A stretch of 5,061 nt of DNA from Candidatus Nitrosopolaris rasttigaisensis. GTDB lineage: Archaea; Thermoproteota; Nitrososphaeria; Nitrososphaerales; Nitrososphaeraceae. Position 1 is the first letter of the stretch, and each line of letters starts with the position of its first letter. The notes beneath the pieces are model-generated. The model was not told the origin of the DNA. It worked only from the letters and a program-made list of their open reading frames with translations, and ran no database searches. This document shows, one piece after another, positions 4,884 through 5,061 of this stretch. The position numbers were made by a program, and so were the translations under genes. Where the stretch lies: the NCBI GenBank assembly GCA_933226995.1, contig CAKOFP010000220.1:1-5061 (forward strand). The letters run 5' to 3'.

Positions 4884-5061
4884 GGGAATGTAGATCTAAA
4901 CTTGATTGTCTCCTCAAATAGGTATTGATGCATGCTAAGGACCTGCAAGAATAAAGAAGAATGCGCATAGGTCAAGTTAAGCGTTAAGAGGTTGTTATAA
5001 TAGTTGAGAAGCTAACTATAACTGCGAATCACGCATAGTGGCGTCAGGTTTCATTCCAAAA
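4884..5061. other. Non-coding right edge
   Basis: All frames are interrupted repeatedly and no RNA gene is recognised. The only structure seen is the inverted repeat at 4994-5022. The region may be the upstream part of a gene beyond the window. Confidence 0.4.
4994..5022 (+). repeat. Bulged inverted repeat with TATA-like core at the right edge
   Basis: ATAGTT (5000-5005) and AACTAT (5014-5019) are perfect complements around an 8-nt loop. They extend to GTT (4994-4996) and AAC (5020-5022) across a 3-nt bulge. The left arm contains TTATAATA, a TATA-like sequence that could start transcription near 5024 towards a gene outside the window. Confidence 0.3.

Overview
The window looks like chromosomal DNA from an ammonia-oxidising-type archaeon (Nitrososphaerota/Thaumarchaeota, most like the soil Nitrososphaera group). 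This is inferred from four things: moderately AT-rich DNA, TATA-box promoters about 25-40 bp before start codons with mostly no Shine-Dalgarno site, an enlarged stand-alone receiver protein of a kind I associate with this group, and an archaeal radical SAM protein of unassigned function. No rRNA, tRNA, CRISPR array, insertion sequence or phage gene was seen.

Layout from left to right. Positions 1-170 are AT-rich and non-coding and end in a weak promoter. 171-707 (+) encodes an orphan response-regulator receiver protein. 708-822 holds a nested inverted repeat and a TATA box. 823-2106 (+) encodes a membrane-anchored or secreted HtrA/DegP-type serine protease with a complete His-Asp-Ser triad and one PDZ domain. 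After a T-rich terminator-like tract and a very clear TATA box, 2197-2439 (+) encodes an 80-residue protein of unknown function. 2440-2753 has no intact gene. It holds a short reading frame broken by one TGA and a symmetrical A/T hairpin that could terminate transcription from both sides. 2754-4478 (-) is a 574-residue radical SAM enzyme with its own TATA box and, unusually for this window, a good Shine-Dalgarno site.

The right end (4479-5061) has no long gene but is not empty. A strong minus-strand TATA box drives towards a 33-bp near-perfect palindrome. Each end of the palindrome carries an ATG, pointing outwards in opposite directions. Leftwards there is a 49-codon frame broken by one TGA (4551-4697); rightwards there is an open 52-codon frame (4725-4883). 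This divergent micro-locus, with a possible operator between two tiny reading frames, is the most interesting unexplained structure here.

The genes do not form one operon. The receiver gene, the protease gene and the 80-residue gene lie in the same direction but each has its own TATA-like element. The radical SAM gene converges on them. A link between receiver and protease (signal sensing and envelope protein quality control) is possible from proximity only.
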